Source: Senimuribacter intestinalis
Lineage (GTDB): Bacteria > Bacillota > Clostridia > Peptostreptococcales > Anaerovoracaceae
DNA: 64,000 nt
Assembly (NCBI GenBank): GCA_943192975.1
Contig: CALPCJ010000015.1
Coordinates: 10,938 to 74,937 of the forward strand
Direction of reading: 5' to 3'
Below, in pieces: positions 15,150 through 23,804 of this stretch. The notes beneath the pieces were generated by a model. The model searched no databases. It was not told the DNA's origin and was given only the letters and a program-made list of their open reading frames with translations. The stretch's first letter is position 1, and the number at the start of each line of letters is the position of its first letter. Position numbers and translations under genes: made by a program.

Positions 15150-16022
15150 TTAGAGTTTTTCTGTCCATCTTTGTATGTGAGCCCAGAAATCTGCGGCAGC
15201 AGCCGACAGCAGAGAGAGATCTTTGCATGCCATACCGATTTGGCGGTATCTGGGCGGGGCTAAAGGAACGGCAATAATTTTTCTGTCAAAACCGCGGAGC
15301 ATCATTTGGGACATCAGACTGGTACCGAGTCCCTGTTCTACCATGGCGATGACTGCATGGTCGTCGCTTTCGATAAAGGCAGGATTAAGGGTAATGCCGC
15401 TTTGCGTAAGAACTTCTGTAATTTCATCGTCAACGCCTTCGTTTAAAGCAATGTAAGGAAGTGTTTTCAACTCTTCTAAAGAAAAATATGTTTGATTTAC
15501 CTGCGGGGCTTCTGCAGAAAATACGCCGACGATAGGATCCTGATAGAGAAATACTTCGCAGCAATCTTTGGCGGTAGGGTAGCGAGTAAATCCGATATCT
15601 ACCTGATTATTCTGTACCCATTCTACAATTTCATCGTTGTTTCCATGCAGCAGCTGAAAACGGATACCGGGATGCAGCTCTGTAAATTCTTTGATGATAC
15701 CAGGCAGCCACTGTGCTGATACACTGTTGAAGGTGCCGATGGTAATCAGCCCTAAGTTCAGATTTTTAATTTCTGCGGCACATTGCAGCAGGCGGCGCTG
15801 TTCATTGAGGAGCGCCTGAATATGGGGCAGAGCCAATTTTCCTTCCGCAGAAAGACGCACGCCGCGGCGATCCCGAACTAAAAGCGGAAAGCCGAGTTCT
15901 GCTTCTAGGGAATTTAGCATGCGTGTCAGTCCCGACTGGCTATAGCCAAGTTCTTCAGCAGCAGAAGTCAATGTACCGCTTTCTAAGACTTTCAGTAAAA
16001 CTTCGTATTGGATGATTTGCAT
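15150..16022 (-). CDS. LysR-family transcriptional regulator
   Basis: A 290-residue LysR regulator: N-terminal winged helix-turn-helix (LLKVLESGTLTSAAEELGYSQ through LTRMLNSLEAELGFPLLVRD), then the periplasmic-binding-protein-like effector domain beginning around residue 90 (ITIGTFNSVSAQWLPGIIKEF). The effector is unknown. No divergent operon of obvious relation is adjacent: the two-component genes beside it are divergently read from 250 bases away. A GGAGGC Shine-Dalgarno precedes the ATG. Confidence 0.9.
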   Translation of the reverse strand: MQIIQYEVLLKVLESGTLTSAAEELGYSQSGLTRMLNSLEAELGFPLLVRDRRGVRLSAEGKLALPHIQALLNEQRRLLQCAAEIKNLNLGLITIGTFNSVSAQWLPGIIKEFTELHPGIRFQLLHGNNDEIVEWVQNNQVDIGFTRYPTAKDCCEVFLYQDPIVGVFSAEAPQVNQTYFSLEELKTLPYIALNEGVDDEITEVLTQSGITLNPAFIESDDHAVIAMVEQGLGTSLMSQMMLRGFDRKIIAVPLAPPRYRQIGMACKDLSLLSAAAADFWAHIQRWTEKL

Positions 16023-16194
16023 GGGCGCCTCCTTTTCTTGCCTTGTCTAAAATTGCATTTATATAATGATAAATCATGGAACGGATATAAACTATTATTT
16101 TAAGTTATGATACTTTTAGTATATCGCCGCAAGAGAATAAGTCAATCCTTAACTGATACTTGGCTTTGTATCTTTTCTGGTTTTGCGGGAAAAC

Positions 16195-16244
16195 TTAACA
16201 TGAATTTAACATTAAAATTCTGGCTTTTTAAGCAGGCTTATAGT
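16195..16244 (+). promoter_or_regulatory. Pho-box-like direct repeat and -10 upstream of phoP-like gene
   Basis: TTAACA at 16195-16200 and again at 16206-16211, an 11-base period with a 5-base spacer, as in PhoP-binding boxes of Firmicutes. A TATAGT -10 (16239-16244) follows 27 bases later and no good -35 is present, as expected for an activated promoter. It suggests autoregulation of the two-component/phosphate operon. Confidence 0.6.
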
Positions 16245-16271
16245 AGACTTGAAGCAAAGGAGAACTGCGAG

Positions 16272-16955
16272 ATGATTTATTTGGTAGAAGATGATGACAG
16301 CATTCGTGAACTGGTGCTGTATACATTAAATAATGCAGGTTATGCGGCAAAGGGGTTTGCTGTGCCGTCTCTGTTTTGGGAGGCGATGGAGCAGGAACTT
16401 CCTCAGCTGATTCTGCTGGATATTATGTTGCCCGAAGAAGACGGACTATCTGTTTTAAAAAGATTGCGCGCATCTGTGAAAACTGCCAGAATGCCTGTCA
16501 TGATGCTGACAGCAAAGGGAACGGAATATGACAAAGTGATTGGACTGGATTACGGTGCAGATGATTATATGCCGAAACCTTTCGGCATGATGGAACTGCT
16601 TGCACGCATCAGAGCGCTTCTACGCAGAGCATCTGCTTTGGATAAGCAGGAAGAGTATCGAATCGGCAATCTTTTTCTTTCTGTGTCAAAACACATCGTT
16701 TCAGTAGATGGAACAGAGACAGCGCTGACGCTGAAAGAGTTTGAACTTCTCGCTTTGCTGATGAAGCAGCAAGGGCATGTGTTTACCAGAGATCAGCTCC
16801 TATCCAGGATTTGGGGATACGGCTTTGATGGAGAAAATAGAACAGTAGATGTACATATCCGGTCATTGCGCCAGAAATTAGGCGCCTGCGGACATTACGT
16901 CGAGACCGTAAGGGGGCTGGGTTATAAAATTGGAGAGGTAAAGGATGAAGAATAG
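16272..16955 (+). CDS. OmpR/PhoB-family response regulator (PhoP-like)
   Basis: A 227-residue response regulator. The start is the ATG at 16272, preceded by AAAGGAG at nine bases; upstream in-frame ATGs would cross the promoter. The receiver domain has the acidic pocket EDDD, phosphoacceptor D50 (LILLDIMLPEEDG), the T/K switch residues (MLTAKGT, PKPF) and a C-terminal winged helix (ALTLKEFELLALLMKQ ... VDVHIRSLRQKLG). It overlaps the kinase gene by 11 bases. The downstream Na/Pi cotransporter and the upstream Pho-box-like repeat point to control by phosphate limitation. Confidence 0.9.
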   Translation: MIYLVEDDDSIRELVLYTLNNAGYAAKGFAVPSLFWEAMEQELPQLILLDIMLPEEDGLSVLKRLRASVKTARMPVMMLTAKGTEYDKVIGLDYGADDYMPKPFGMMELLARIRALLRRASALDKQEEYRIGNLFLSVSKHIVSVDGTETALTLKEFELLALLMKQQGHVFTRDQLLSRIWGYGFDGENRTVDVHIRSLRQKLGACGHYVETVRGLGYKIGEVKDEE

Positions 16956-18294
16956 AATTTTCAGAGGGATTTTTTCGGTGGCAATCCTGGTCTGGATATC
17001 ATGTCTGGTGCTTATTTTAGGCGCACTGTATCTGCAGTATAATGAGCAGTATGCGCAGGAGCTGCGCATGCAGAGCCGCCTTGTGGCGCAAGCCTTAGAA
17101 ACAGGTGGTACTGGTTATTTTGACGGATTGAGCCTTGCGGAAAATCACAGAATTACTCTGATTGCCGCAGATGGAACAGTGGAATACGATTCTTCTGCGG
17201 GGAAACAGGAGATGGAAAACCATAAAGACAGGCCTGAGGTAAAAGAAGCGGAGAAGTCAGGCTATGGAGAAGCGGTTCGTTACTCTAAGACATTGGCGGA
17301 AAAAACCATGTACTGCGCTGTTAAGTTGTCCGATGGCAGTGTGCTTCGGGTTTCTCAGGTGCAGTTTACAATTTTTACGCTGATTTTAAGCATGCTGCAG
17401 CCTATTTTGATTGTTTTACTCATGGCGGTGCTGCTGTCCGCCATGCTGGCGGCGAGGATTGCCAGAAGAATTGTAGAACCGCTGAATCAGATTGACTTAG
17501 CACATCCGCAGGAAGCGCAAACTTATGCAGAGGTGCGCCCTTTGGTGCGGCGAATTGCGGAACAGAGGCAGGCTCTTGACAGCAGAATTAGCAGGCTAGA
17601 GACTGATGTGGACGAAAAGACTAAGGAGGCGGATTTTCGTAAAGAATTTACTGCTAATGTGTCCCACGAACTAAAAACACCTCTGACCTCCATCAGCGGT
17701 TTTGCGGAAATTATAAAAGCCGGCATGGTGAAAGAAGAGGACATTCCTCGGTTTGCCGGCCGAATTTATGATGAAGCGCAGAGGCTGATTATGCTGGTGG
17801 AAGATATCATCAAACTGTCCCAGCTGGACGAAGGTCGGATTACCGAAAAGAAAGAACAGATTGATTTGTACCTGCTTTGTCAAAAGGTGCTGAGCCATTT
17901 GGATAAAGCCGCAGAAGACAGGAAGATTCAGCTGAAACTTATTGGAGAATCCCTTTATATTGAGGCTGTCATGCAGGTTGTGGAAGAAATGATTTATAAT
18001 CTCTGCGACAATGCGATAAAGTATAATCGAGAGGGTGGCAGCGTGACGGTTTCTGTTATGGAAAAGGATGGAAGACCAACCGTATCGGTGTCAGATACTG
18101 GTATTGGAATTGCAGAAGATGAACTGGATCGAATATTCGAGCGATTCTACAGAGTCAATAAGAGCCATTCTAAAGAAATCGGCGGCACAGGTTTGGGGCT
18201 GTCCATTGTCAAACACGGCGCAGCATATCATGAGGCGCAGGTTCAAATAGAAAGCAGACTCGGCGTTGGTACACATATTTCGATACAATTTTAA
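16945..18294 (+). CDS. Sensor histidine kinase (PhoR-like)
   Basis: A 449-residue membrane kinase: TM1 about 8-30, an extracytoplasmic domain of about 115 residues, TM2 about 147-172, a linker with coiled-coil character, HisKA with phosphoacceptor H241 in NVSHELKTPLTSISG, and an HATPase_c domain with the N box (NLCDNAIKYN), G1 (DTGIGI) and G2 (GTGLGLSIVKH). No PAS domain is obvious, although PhoR of Bacillus has one, so the sensing domain may differ. It partners the response regulator whose gene it overlaps. Confidence 0.92.
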   Translation: MKNRIFRGIFSVAILVWISCLVLILGALYLQYNEQYAQELRMQSRLVAQALETGGTGYFDGLSLAENHRITLIAADGTVEYDSSAGKQEMENHKDRPEVKEAEKSGYGEAVRYSKTLAEKTMYCAVKLSDGSVLRVSQVQFTIFTLILSMLQPILIVLLMAVLLSAMLAARIARRIVEPLNQIDLAHPQEAQTYAEVRPLVRRIAEQRQALDSRISRLETDVDEKTKEADFRKEFTANVSHELKTPLTSISGFAEIIKAGMVKEEDIPRFAGRIYDEAQRLIMLVEDIIKLSQLDEGRITEKKEQIDLYLLCQKVLSHLDKAAEDRKIQLKLIGESLYIEAVMQVVEEMIYNLCDNAIKYNREGGSVTVSVMEKDGRPTVSVSDTGIGIAEDELDRIFERFYRVNKSHSKEIGGTGLGLSIVKHGAAYHEAQVQIESRLGVGTHISIQF

Positions 18295-18326
18295 ACAGAA
18301 TATGAGATAGAGAGGAAGGGATATTT

Positions 18327-20069
18327 ATGGATATATTTTCGCTGATTTCGCTGCTCGGCGGACTGGCGCTGTTTCTTTACGGAATGAGCCTGATGTCATC
18401 TGGGCTTGAAAAACTGGCAGGCGGTAAGCTGGAGGGCATTTTGAAGAGGATGACAGCAAGCCCGCTTAAAAGCCTGTTTCTGGGAATCGGTATCACGGCG
18501 GTAATTCAGAGTTCTTCAGCTGTAACCGTTATGCTGGTGGGGCTTGTGAACTCTGGCATTATGGAACTGGCTTCTACCGTAGGCGTTATTATGGGATCGA
18601 ACATTGGCACTACTATTACGGCGTGGATTCTCAGTCTGATTGGTGTAGAAAGTGATAATGTGCTGATAAAGCTGCTGAAACCGGAATCTTTCTCGCCGGT
18701 GCTGGCGCTGATTGGTGTGATTCTTATGATGGGTGCGAAAAACAGCAGGAAGAAAGATATCGGAAGCATTCTTGTAGGATTTGCAATCTTAATGTACGGT
18801 ATGAATTTTATGAGTGGTGCGGTAAGCCCTTTGAAAGATATGCCGGAATTTACATCAATCTTAACCGCATTTACCAATCCGATTCTGGGAATTGCAACTG
18901 GTATTTTATTGACTGCAGTGATTCAAAGTTCATCGGCATCGGTGGGTATTTTGCAGGCGCTGTCATTGACGGGCAGTATTTCCTACGGAATGGCAATCCC
19001 TATTATCATGGGTCAAAATATCGGTACCTGTGTAACGGCACTGATATCCAGTATCGGCGTAAACCGCAATGCAAAGCGGGTTGCAGTGATTCATATTTCA
19101 TTCAATATTATAGGAACTGCCATTTGTCTGCTTATCTATTTTGTGGCTCACTATCTGATAGAACTGCCGTTTCTGACAGAGGTAATTGGTCCTGCGGGTA
19201 TTGCGGTGGTGCACAGTATTTTCAATATTACAACTACGCTGCTCCTGCTGCCGTTTACGAAGCTTCTTGTAAAGATTGCAGAACGCAGTATCAAGGAAGA
19301 GCCGGAGACTGAAATTGCATTTCTTGATGAAAGACTTTTAAATACACCGTCTATTGCAGTGCAGGAATGCGGACAGATAACCATAGAAATGGGACATATC
19401 GCAAAAGAATCAATTCTTAATGCCATGGAACTATTTTCTCATTATGACGAGAAAAAGGCGCAAAAGGTCATTAAGCTGGAAAAAGAAGCAGATATCTATG
19501 AAGATCGGCTTGGCTCTTATCTCGTAAAGCTGTCAGCCTGTGCTTTATCTGATGCAGATAGTAATTCTATATCCAAAATGCTTCATGTGATTGGAGATTT
19601 TGAACGAATTAGCGACCATGCGGTGCATATCATGGAAGCAGCAAAAGAAATGAAAGAGAAAAAACTTGTCCTTTCAGAAAGCGGCAGACATGAGCTTGAA
19701 ACTGCTACGGCAGCAATTCGTGAGATTATGGGGCTTGCAATTATAGCGTTTGACGGAAATGATATGGAGTCAGCATATAGGGTGGAACCGCTGGAGGAAG
19801 TCATCGGAGATTTGGCAGAAGAGGTGAAGCAAAATCATATTTCGCGTCTGCAGAGCGGGGTTTGCACTATTCAGCAGGGCTTTGTTCTTTCTGACATCAT
19901 GACCAATTATGCCAGAGTTTCCGCTCACTGCTCAAATATTGGCGTTGCAGTAATTGAACTTTCTCAATCGTCCTTTGCTGCCCATCAGTATTTGGGGAAA
20001 CTGAAGACGATGGATGATCCTGCATTTAAGGAAATGTTCAGGGAATACAGGCACAAATATGCCCTTTAA
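18327..20069 (+). CDS. Na/Pi cotransporter family protein with PhoU-like C-terminus
   Basis: A 580-residue protein of the bacterial Na+-dependent phosphate cotransporter (NptA/YjbB) family. The membrane part contains the duplicated QSSSAVTVM / QSSSASVGI signature and two GSNIGTT / GQNIGTC half-sites. The C-terminal ~220 residues are a PhoU-like helical bundle (ESILNAMELFSHYDEKKAQ, ISDHAVHIMEA). It probably moves phosphate across the membrane, and the PhoU-like part may regulate activity. It lies 32 bases after the kinase gene and is probably in the same operon. Confidence 0.92.
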   Translation: MDIFSLISLLGGLALFLYGMSLMSSGLEKLAGGKLEGILKRMTASPLKSLFLGIGITAVIQSSSAVTVMLVGLVNSGIMELASTVGVIMGSNIGTTITAWILSLIGVESDNVLIKLLKPESFSPVLALIGVILMMGAKNSRKKDIGSILVGFAILMYGMNFMSGAVSPLKDMPEFTSILTAFTNPILGIATGILLTAVIQSSSASVGILQALSLTGSISYGMAIPIIMGQNIGTCVTALISSIGVNRNAKRVAVIHISFNIIGTAICLLIYFVAHYLIELPFLTEVIGPAGIAVVHSIFNITTTLLLLPFTKLLVKIAERSIKEEPETEIAFLDERLLNTPSIAVQECGQITIEMGHIAKESILNAMELFSHYDEKKAQKVIKLEKEADIYEDRLGSYLVKLSACALSDADSNSISKMLHVIGDFERISDHAVHIMEAAKEMKEKKLVLSESGRHELETATAAIREIMGLAIIAFDGNDMESAYRVEPLEEVIGDLAEEVKQNHISRLQSGVCTIQQGFVLSDIMTNYARVSAHCSNIGVAVIELSQSSFAAHQYLGKLKTMDDPAFKEMFREYRHKYAL

Positions 20070-20122
20070 ATGCTGCAGCAGAATCTTAATGAATCTTAAG
20101 ATGGAAAATATGTGCAATTGCA

Positions 20123-20151
20123 TTGAAAAAACTTCAAAAATTGTATATAAT
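20123..20151 (+). promoter_or_regulatory. Promoter of the MreB-family gene
   Basis: TTGAAA (20123-20128), 17-base spacer, TATAAT (20146-20151), 126 bases upstream of the coding start. Confidence 0.7.
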
Positions 20152-20277
20152 ATTTGCATATATCGTTTTGGATTCTTCGTAGAATTTATTTGACTGGCGT
20201 ATATTGTTGGCTTTGTCTGCAAATGCTATAGAGAAATAATCGCGGAGAGGTAGATTTTAGAGAAAAGGAGTATGCAA

Positions 20278-21294
20278 ATGGCAAGTGAAGTAGGAATAGA
20301 CTTAGGGACAGCCAATGTTTTAGTATATATAAAAAATAAAGGAATCGTGCTCAATGAGCCTTCTGTTGTGGCAATTAATAAGGATACAGACGATATTTTG
20401 GCAGTGGGTGAAGAGGCAAGACAGATGCTTGGAAGAACGCCTGCTAATATCATTGCGGTAAGACCGCTGCGCGACGGTGTGATTTCTGATTATGATATTA
20501 CAGAAAGAATGCTGAAATATTTTATAAAAAAGACCTGCGGCAGCGGCAGATTTTTCAAGCCTAAAATTATGGTCTGCGTACCGAGCGGCGTGACAGAAGT
20601 TGAGAAGCGAGCGGTCAGAGAAGCGGCAACGCAGGCAGGCGGCAAGGATGTGTATCTGATGGAAGAGCCGGTTGCGGCTGCCATCGGTGCAGGTATTGAC
20701 ATTTCACAGCCTGACGGTGTTATGGTCATCGATATCGGCGGCGGTACGACGGATATTGCTGTTATTTCTCTTGGCGGCATTGTTGCAAGCACTTCCGTTA
20801 AGATTGCAGGGGACAAGTTCGATGACTCCATTATTAAATATATGAGAAAAGTACACAAGCTGTACATTGGGGAGAGAACCGGGGAAGAAATCAAAAAGAC
20901 TATCGGTACTGCGTATCCAAGAGAAGAGAATATGACGATGGAATGCAGAGGCAGAGACTTGGTAACCGGTCTTCCAAAGACTGTTGAAGTTAGCTCCGAA
21001 GAGATTATGGAAGCGCTGGAAGAGCCGCTTCATACAATCTGCGAAGCAGCACACAGTGTGCTGGAGCAGACACCGCCTGAACTGGCTGCAGATATCAGTA
21101 ACTCTGGCATTGTCATCACCGGCGGCGGCGCATTACTTTACGGCATTGACAAGCGTATCGAAGCGCGTACTGGGATTAAAGTGCGTATTGCTGATGACCC
21201 GACTTCTTGTGTTGCCATCGGCACAGGTAAAGCACTCAATGAACTGGAATCGCTGGAAGGCAATTCCCTCAATAGGAGAGCGCCTTATCTATAA
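20278..21294 (+). CDS. MreB/Mbl-family rod-shape actin homologue
   Basis: A 338-residue bacterial actin that forms membrane-associated filaments guiding lateral wall synthesis. Motifs: phosphate 1 GIDLGTANVLVY, connect 1 and phosphate 2 (MVIDIGGGTTDIAVISLGG), adenosine ITGGGALLYGID. I place the start at the second ATG (20278), seven bases after AAGGAG; the ATG at 20272 is only one base from it. There is no mreC/mreD next to it, so it may be an Mbl or MreBH-type paralogue rather than the main mreB. Its TAA stop coincides with the start of a hairpin-repeat array. Confidence 0.9.
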   Translation: MASEVGIDLGTANVLVYIKNKGIVLNEPSVVAINKDTDDILAVGEEARQMLGRTPANIIAVRPLRDGVISDYDITERMLKYFIKKTCGSGRFFKPKIMVCVPSGVTEVEKRAVREAATQAGGKDVYLMEEPVAAAIGAGIDISQPDGVMVIDIGGGTTDIAVISLGGIVASTSVKIAGDKFDDSIIKYMRKVHKLYIGERTGEEIKKTIGTAYPREENMTMECRGRDLVTGLPKTVEVSSEEIMEALEEPLHTICEAAHSVLEQTPPELAADISNSGIVITGGGALLYGIDKRIEARTGIKVRIADDPTSCVAIGTGKALNELESLEGNSLNRRAPYL

Positions 21295-21505
21295 TGGTTC
21301 TGCCCCACGAGAGGAATCGCGAGTGGCAAGGCAGACCTTATGCTTTTGTGACCCAAGAACGAAGTGATTGGTAAGGCACAAGTCGTATAATGGAGTTGTC
21401 CCAATTTGCGAAGAAAATTGATGGAAACTCCTTATGCTTTTGTGACCCGAGAACGAAGTGATTGGCAAGGCACAAGTCGTATAATGGAGTTGTCCCAATT
21501 TGCAG
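21292..21505. repeat. Chained-hairpin intergenic repeat array 1
   Basis: Two near-identical ~70-base segments 94 bases apart (21340-21410 and 21434-21504) belong to alternating hairpin modules. Type A starts TATAATGG and closes with CCTTATG: TCTGCC/GGCAGA in the first copy, and GGAGTT/AACTCC with CAATTT/AAATTG in the second. Type B starts TTATGCTTT and closes AGTCGTATAA, with TTGTG/CACAA stems at 21346/21377 and 21440/21471. The closing arm of each module also opens the next. The array starts on the stop codon of the MreB-family gene. A second array of the same family lies at 35370-35686. Confidence 0.85.
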
Positions 21506-21588
21506 AGTAAATCACGTTTATCCAAAAGTCCTGCACGGATCTGCACCGCCTCTTTGCGGCGCAGCTTTGTACGGGATTTTTTGTGCTC

Positions 21589-21613
21589 TTATCATAAGTG
21601 ATACTTATGATAA
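21589..21613. promoter_or_regulatory. Perfect 11-base inverted repeat, unassigned
   Basis: TTATCATAAGT (21589-21599) and ACTTATGATAA (21603-21613) flank a 3-base centre. It looks like an operator, but no intact gene follows on either strand. About 50 codons open after 21663 (ending at the TAA at 21817-21819) resemble a small remnant (MMAFIFAICPTLADMVEIQ) without a ribosome site. Confidence 0.5.
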
Positions 21614-21841
21614 AATAAGAATCATTCGTTTTACTTAATATAATAGTTGTGATATGATAATGACAACGAAAGAAAAACAGCGCTGCAATTGATGGGATGA
21701 TGGCATTCATTTTTGCTATCTGTCCGACACTGGCAGACATGGTGGAAATTCAACCGATTTCAAGAGAAAATTTGGGCAATTTACTGCAGTCACGGAGTAA
21801 TCCAAATCTTAAGGATTAAAATAAATGCATAAAAATCGAGA

Positions 21842-22391
21842 AGAGTTGTCTCAATATAAAATGAGACAGCTTTTTTCGGCTTTAGGCCAGTGCTTGCTTG
21901 AAGCAGTTAGCTTGACAGGTTTGTGTACGGGAATAAAATAAGAATCAAGCTATACCGAGGATTTGTCACGCGCCATATTTGACCTTGATTTCTGTATACA
22001 TGGCGCGGACCTATGAGAAAGTGCCAGATAGAAAAGCTTTTTTAGAAAAAATGGCGGCAGCAGAAAGAAATGCAGCTCAGATAGTCGAAAAAACTTTAGC
22101 ATCCTACAGTAAAATATCAAAAAAGCACGTATCAGGCGGCAGGCGCACGCCAGTTTTTTAGAAAATGAATCCCAATATGGCGTTTGGCGAATGGCTGGCG
22201 CCATGTATACAAAAAAACGCTTTGAATATGGCGGTTTCCATGGGGTAAACGCCGGATATACAAAAAAATCCTGCGATTATGGCGCGCCGGTTTCTCCGCA
22301 GCATGAACTACCGCATACCAATCAGATTCAATCAGATTCAATCAGATTAAATCTGATTGAACTTCATCCCGACATTTGATTTGGACCTTTT
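21842..22391. repeat. Dispersed ~0.5 kb non-coding repeat, copy 1
   Basis: It matches 47735-48252 over almost its whole length at roughly 85-90% by eye, with small indels that break reading frames, so it is not a gene. Internal structure: GTATACATGGCGC (21994-22006) and its exact reverse complement (22198-22210); TATACAAAAAAA followed by ATGGCG repeated at 22206 and 22257 (51-base period); and a tandem AATCAGATTC tract near 22320-22350. A terminator-like hairpin stands at its left end. The flanking bases 21506-21841 show only the palindrome at 21589. Confidence 0.85.
21845..21876 (+). terminator. Terminator-like hairpin at left end of repeat copy 1
   Basis: GTTGTCTCA (21845-21853) pairs with TGAGACAGC (21862-21870, one wobble), followed by six T. 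It belongs to the same TGTCTCA/TGAGACA family as the hairpins at 22418 and 47735. Confidence 0.75.
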
Positions 22392-22417
22392 TTAGCCCAA
22401 TATCATTTTTACTGCAA

Positions 22418-22458
22418 GGGGACAGTCTCAAAAGTAAGGAAATGAGACTGTCCCCTTT
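22418..22458 (+). terminator. Strong terminator-like hairpin
   Basis: GGGGACAGTCTCA (22418-22430) and TGAGACTGTCCCC (22443-22455), then TTT. It sits between the dispersed repeat and the end of the minus-strand LysR gene. Confidence 0.75.
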
Positions 22459-22482
22459 CGTTAGCTGAATTTCAATACGGGG

Positions 22483-23364
22483 TCATTTAGGAGTGTCCTG
22501 AAACTCCGGCTGCGACAGAAAAAATTTGAGAAATTTTCTCGCGGCAATAGGCATCGTATCCCAGTTATGCCAGCAGGCAGATAAAAGACGAGTAGGTTTT
22601 TCTTCGATTTCTCGTATAACAATATTAGCGCTTGTATTGGCAAGGAATACTCGATCTATGATAGATACGCCCAGTCCCTGTTCAACCATGATGATAATAC
22701 TGTTGTTATCATAAAGGTGAAACTCAATGTTTGGTGTTAGTCCTGCTTCTGAGAAAAAATGAAGCGGGAGACTGAACTTGCCTTCGTCATCAATAATAAA
22801 GGGTTCTGTAGCAAGATCTGCTAAGGTTACAGTCTTTTTCTCAGCTAATGGATGGTCCGCAGGTAGAATGGCAACAAGTTCCTGCTTGTAGAATGTCTTA
22901 ATTGGTAAGCCTGAAGCTGCACTCGGTGTAGTAAAGCCAAAATCAACCTGGCGATTTTTGACCTGCTGGATAATATCTTGATAGTCACCTTGATGCAGTT
23001 CGAATTTAACAGTCGGATATTTTTCCTTAAAGGCTTTCATGACCAGCGGCAGATAATATCGGCTGATACTAGTGTAGGTGCCAATGCGGATCAGACTGTT
23101 TTCAAGTCCTTGCATTTCGGAATGTTTTCGTTCAAGAGACTGTTCTGCATTGTAAATTTCCTGCAGATAGGGGAAATATCCTTGACCGTCACGGGTAAGC
23201 CTGATACCACCTTTTTCGCGGGTCACAAGGGTAGTGCCGAGTTCTTGCTCCAGTGACTTGACCGACTGGCTGATAGCGCTTTGAGAGTAGCTGATTTCCT
23301 CTGCTACCTTGGTAAAACTGCCGCACTCTATGACTTTGCAGAAGATTCCATATTTGGATATCAT
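22483..23364 (-). CDS. LysR-family transcriptional regulator
   Basis: A 293-residue LysR regulator with the N-terminal helix-turn-helix (FCKVIECGSFTKVAEEISYSQ, AISQSVKSLEQELGTTLVTRE) and a C-terminal effector-binding domain (IRIGTYTSISRYYLPLVMKAF, QGDYQDIIQQVKNRQVDFGF). It is of the same general type as the LysR at 15150 (both have the GxGVSI/GLGTSL-like loop), but they are not close duplicates. The target genes are not evident; the upstream gene on the same strand encodes a small membrane protein. An AGGAGG precedes the ATG. Confidence 0.9.
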   Translation of the reverse strand: MISKYGIFCKVIECGSFTKVAEEISYSQSAISQSVKSLEQELGTTLVTREKGGIRLTRDGQGYFPYLQEIYNAEQSLERKHSEMQGLENSLIRIGTYTSISRYYLPLVMKAFKEKYPTVKFELHQGDYQDIIQQVKNRQVDFGFTTPSAASGLPIKTFYKQELVAILPADHPLAEKKTVTLADLATEPFIIDDEGKFSLPLHFFSEAGLTPNIEFHLYDNNSIIIMVEQGLGVSIIDRVFLANTSANIVIREIEEKPTRLLSACWHNWDTMPIAARKFLKFFLSQPEFQDTPK

Positions 23365-23445
23365 AAAAAGCCTCCTTCGAGTTTCGGATAAAAGATTTCA
23401 TTGTATTTATTATATTGGGAACAAGCGGTTTGTGTCAACGGAATC

Positions 23446-23640
23446 TTATTCTTCCCAGCCTAGCTTTTTAGCGATGGCAGCAGGGCAGAGGCTTAGACAG
23501 ATAGCGCAGGTTGCGTCAATAAATCCCAACAAAAGCTGAAGCGCCGGTGTCAGCGGCATCAGGCAGAGCAGCATCGTAAGCCCGATTACCAGCAGCAGGC
23601 TTAGAATGAATACGAAAAGGTGTGTTTTTATTTTGTACAT
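23446..23640 (-). CDS. Small two-helix membrane protein, hypothetical
   Basis: A 64-residue protein with two hydrophobic segments (THLFVFILSLLLVIGLTMLL and ALQLLLGFIDATCAICLSLC) and a charged end, AKKLGWEE. The start is the ATG at 23640, with AGAAGGGA eight bases before it; a further upstream start has no ribosome site. No family is recognised. It lies 81 bases upstream of, and in the same direction as, the LysR gene. Confidence 0.55.
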   Translation of the reverse strand: MYKIKTHLFVFILSLLLVIGLTMLLCLMPLTPALQLLLGFIDATCAICLSLCPAAIAKKLGWEE

Positions 23641-23804
23641 ATAAATCCCTTCTTTCTTAGTGCATTTTTGTATCATAGGCGCATAATAGCATAAACTCAG
23701 GGGATGCGTCTTTTATCATATCGTCAATTTTGCTTTACACCACCACAAAAAACGAGTATCATAGAAATGATGCCTATACGACTTAGTGGCATTGCCAAAA
23801 AACT

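Noticed and set aside
21292..21505. Possible CRISPR array
   Set aside because: Only two long units with a 94-base period, no short identical repeats with unique spacers, and no cas genes.
21979..22161. Small open frames inside the dispersed repeat (also 22191-22379)
   Set aside because: The second copy at 47735-48252 has one-base indels that break these frames, so they are not conserved as proteins.
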